This document shows positions 61,661 to 64,000 of a DNA stretch of 64,000 bases, one piece after another (position 1 is the first letter of the stretch; each line of letters starts with the position of its first letter). Under the pieces are notes generated by a model. It had not been told where the DNA came from. It worked only from the letters and a program-made list of their open reading frames with translations, and did not search any database. Origin of the DNA: an uncultured Collinsella sp. (GTDB lineage: Bacteria; Actinomycetota; Coriobacteriia; Coriobacteriales; Coriobacteriaceae); NCBI GenBank assembly GCA_934630855.1, contig CAKTWW010000004.1:1-64000 (forward strand). Reading direction: 5' to 3'. A program made the translations under genes and the position numbers.

Positions 61661-62827
61661 TTACTCGGCGTCGGTCTCATCGTCCTTCTTCTCGGAAGGC
61701 AGCGGGGTGACCTCGATCTCGACGCCCAGAGTCTCAGCAGCGGACTTCATGGACAGGGAGATACGACGACGGTCGAGGTCGATCTCCATGACCTTGACCT
61801 GAACCTTGTCGCCCACGTGGGTGACCTGAGAAGGCTGATCGACGTGCTTGTTGGCCATCTCGGAGATGTGCACCAGGCCCTCGATGCCCTCGCCCAGGTC
61901 GACGAAAGCGCCGAACGGGACAAGCTTGGTCACAGTGCCCTCGACGATAGCGCCGACGGGGTACTTCTTGACCAGTGCACGCCACGGATCCTCGGTGGTC
62001 TGCTTGAGACCGAGGGAGATGCGCTCGCGGTTGAGATCGACGTCGAGAACCTCGACCTCGACCTCCTGGCCGACCTTGACAACCTCGGAAGGATGGTTGA
62101 CGTGGTTCCAGGAAAGCTCGGAGATGTGGATGAGGCCGTCGATACCGCCGAGGTCGACGAAGGCGCCGAAGTCGACGATGGAGGAAACGGTGCCCTGGAG
62201 ACGCATGCCGGACTTGAGCTTGGACAGAATCTCGGAGCGCTCGGCCTTACGGGACTCCTCGAGCACGACGCGACGGGAGAGGACAACGTTGTTGCGGTTG
62301 CGGTCCATCTCGATGACGCGGGCCTCGATGCGGGTGCCCATGTAGGAGGTGAGGTCCTTGACACGACGGAGGTCGACGAGGGAAGCGGGCAGGAAGCCAC
62401 GCAGGCCGATGTCGAGGATCAGGCCGCCCTTGACAACCTCGATAACCTCGCCCTCGACGTTCTCGCCGGAGTTGAACTTCTCCTCGATGCGGTTCCAAGC
62501 ACGCTCGTACTCGGCACGCTTCTTGGACAGGACCAGACGACCGTCCTTGTCCTCCTTCTGGAGAACCAGAGCCTCGATGGGATCACCGAGTGCAACGATG
62601 TCTGCAGGGTTAGCGTCCTTGCGGATGGACAGCTCGCGGACCGGGATAACGCCCTCGGACTTGAATCCGATGTCAACGAGCACCTCGTCATGCTCGATCT
62701 TAACGACAGTGCCGTTAACGAGATCGCCCTCATCAAAGTCGGTAATCGTACCGTCGATGAGGTTGTTCATCTCCTCCTCGTTGACATCGTCAAGAGAGAA
62801 AATGGACGAGTTCTGAATCTCACTCAA
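61661..62827 (-). CDS. rpsA: 30S ribosomal protein S1
   Basis: This 388-residue protein has four S1 RNA-binding domains, beginning near residues 33, 119, 204 and 290 (for example GDLVNGTVVKIEHDEVLVDIG; RLQGTVSSIVDFGAFVDLGG; IVEGTVTKLVPFGAFVDLG). Four-domain S1 is usual in Actinobacteria and Firmicutes. An acidic N-terminus (SLDDVNEEEM) precedes the first domain. GAAAGGGG lies before the ATG. Confidence 0.95.
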   Translation of the reverse strand: MSEIQNSSIFSLDDVNEEEMNNLIDGTITDFDEGDLVNGTVVKIEHDEVLVDIGFKSEGVIPVRELSIRKDANPADIVALGDPIEALVLQKEDKDGRLVLSKKRAEYERAWNRIEEKFNSGENVEGEVIEVVKGGLILDIGLRGFLPASLVDLRRVKDLTSYMGTRIEARVIEMDRNRNNVVLSRRVVLEESRKAERSEILSKLKSGMRLQGTVSSIVDFGAFVDLGGIDGLIHISELSWNHVNHPSEVVKVGQEVEVEVLDVDLNRERISLGLKQTTEDPWRALVKKYPVGAIVEGTVTKLVPFGAFVDLGEGIEGLVHISEMANKHVDQPSQVTHVGDKVQVKVMEIDLDRRRISLSMKSAAETLGVEIEVTPLPSEKKDDETDAE

Positions 62828-63142
62828 AGGTGGACCCCTTTCGAACTACGGGGCCCCGATTGCTAGGACCTACAGAAGGGTGCGACAAGCACACAACGTT
62901 TAGGAACACTCGGGAGCCGACAGATACTAATGTGATGCTTATGCAATCACGTTCGTATAGGTTACGGGGAAATGAGTTCGATTTCAAGCGTGAACTGCGA
63001 TTTTTTACGCGTGTGGAGACTTTTTCGTAATCTTATGAACTGCTGTCTCCACAACTTGACGATAAGCAGTGAGCAAGTTGGCTTTGGGGTAAAGTATCCG
63101 GAGCCAACGATTCTAGATCGAATTTATGAGAAAGGTGCTCGC
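62828..63142. other. Intergenic region between rpsA and HAD gene
   Basis: This 315-bp divergent region must hold promoters for both genes. I could not identify convincing -35/-10 pairs or any gene in it. Confidence 0.4.
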
Positions 63143-63901
63143 GTGCTCAAAGCTGTCGTTTTCGATATGGACGAAACGCTTCTTAGCATCAACCTCAATG
63201 CGTTCATCCTTCGCTATTTTAAGGATGTCTCGTCGATGCTCGCGGATATCGGACGTCGCAGCCGTGGCGGTACGATGGCACGCCTCGGCACCATTCTGGT
63301 CGACCTCAACGCCAACCGACGCAGCGGCACGGACAATCGCACCAACCTTGCGTTTTACCAGGAAGAAGTCAAGCGCCGATGCGGTATCTGCCTCTCGGAC
63401 CCCACCATCTACGAGGCATTTACCTATTATGAGCGCGAGGTGCTGCCGTACAAGAACGACGACACGATCAACGCGAAGGCCATGCCCGGCGCGCACGCCG
63501 CGCTCCAGGCCGTGCAGGACGCGGGACTGCGCTGCGCGCTCTTCACCAACCCCAGCTTTCCCCAGGGCGTCATCGAGTGCCGCATGGGCTGGGGTGAGCT
63601 GACTGACGTGCCCTTTGAGCTCGTCACGCACATGGGCAACGCCACTCGTTGCAAACCCGATGCCACCTATTATCTTGAGCAGCTGCAGGTTATGGGTCTT
63701 GAGCCGCACGAGGTGCTTATGGTGGGCAACGACCCCAAGCGCGACTTCCCCAACCCCGACTGCGGTATTCAAACCGCCTACGTGGGCCAGGGCAAGCCGA
63801 GCCGAGCCACCTGGCGCGGCACCATGGAAGACTTCGCCCGCAACTTCAACGCCGTGGTAGAAGCCTTCTACGAGCACCAAGTGGCCGAAGAACTGTCATA
63901 G
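63143..63901 (+). CDS. HAD-superfamily hydrolase
   Basis: This 252-residue protein starts VLKAVVFDMDETLLS at a GTG with GAAAGGTG upstream; longer frames exist but place a low-complexity leader before the HAD motif. Motif I is DMDET, motif II lies around CALFTNPSF, the motif III lysine is in NATRCKPDATYY and motif IV is VGNDPKRDFPNPDCG. It is probably a phosphatase of unknown substrate. The last 99 bp of the window show no feature. Confidence 0.85.
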   Translation: MLKAVVFDMDETLLSINLNAFILRYFKDVSSMLADIGRRSRGGTMARLGTILVDLNANRRSGTDNRTNLAFYQEEVKRRCGICLSDPTIYEAFTYYEREVLPYKNDDTINAKAMPGAHAALQAVQDAGLRCALFTNPSFPQGVIECRMGWGELTDVPFELVTHMGNATRCKPDATYYLEQLQVMGLEPHEVLMVGNDPKRDFPNPDCGIQTAYVGQGKPSRATWRGTMEDFARNFNAVVEAFYEHQVAEELS

Positions 63902-64000
63902 CACTCCTCGCCCCAACAGAAACAACGTCGATGTTTTGGCACCGACAGCGAAAACCCGTCAGAGCGAGCAAGGTGCCTTGAAACGAGGCGGCATTGATCT

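Overview
The window looks like part of the chromosome of an anaerobic gut actinobacterium of the class Coriobacteriia, most likely Collinsella. This is an inference from the GC-rich composition, the gene content (FHL-2 type formate hydrogenlyase with selenocysteine, a giant LRR/InlB-repeat surface protein ending in an LAxAG-like sorting signal, 2-hydroxyacyl-CoA dehydratase) and the style of the dispersed palindromes. No database search was possible.

Region 1 (1-22.5 kb, almost all on the minus strand) is a formate/hydrogen island. In transcription order it runs hydN-like ferredoxin, fdhF (selenoprotein), hyfA-hyfB-hyfC-hyfD-hyfE-hyfF-hyfG-hyfH-hyfI, hycH, hycI, a formate channel and a terminator. 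Then come a Cys-type molybdopterin oxidoreductase, selA, selB, tRNA-Sec, mobA and a Cys-rich DUF3343-like gene cut by the left edge. Formate would be oxidised at the Sec/Mo site of FdhF. Electrons would pass through HyfA/HyfH/HyfI to the NiFe site of HyfG, and HyfB/HyfD/HyfF/HyfC would form the ion-translocating membrane arm. The same island carries the Sec-insertion machinery and a cofactor enzyme that FdhF needs.

Region 2 (22.5-25.8 kb) is accessory DNA. It holds a RelB/DinJ-PIN toxin-antitoxin pair, a 1.3-kb IS3-like element lying between two 27-bp inverted arms of a dispersed palindrome, a 158-bp MITE-like palindrome, and tRNA-Gly and tRNA-Pro.

Region 3 (25.8-39.6 kb) holds a BrnQ-type branched-chain amino acid carrier and a single gene for a 4088-residue modular surface protein.

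Region 4 (39.7-46.9 kb) is a second selenium locus: a cysteine desulfurase-like protein, a DUF3343 protein, a YedF-like protein, and a SelD that itself contains selenocysteine. Upstream of it lie a 2-hydroxyacyl-CoA dehydratase (two subunits plus activase), an unusual tandem repeat and a palindrome-rich leader.

Region 5 (46.9-52.4 kb) is molybdenum supply: modABC and moeA-mogA. It plausibly serves FdhF and the second molybdoenzyme.

Region 6 (52.6-64 kb) is ordinary chromosome: a CLC antiporter-like protein, a lipid kinase, an ArfB-like release factor, xpt, an MFS exporter, metY, a C_GCAxxG_C_C protein, a YigZ protein, RNase P RNA, ribosomal protein S1 and a HAD hydrolase. A second copy of the MITE-like palindrome and more dispersed palindromes lie here.

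Two genes (fdhF, selD) are interrupted by in-frame UGA codons that I read as selenocysteine. A standard gene caller would split or truncate both.
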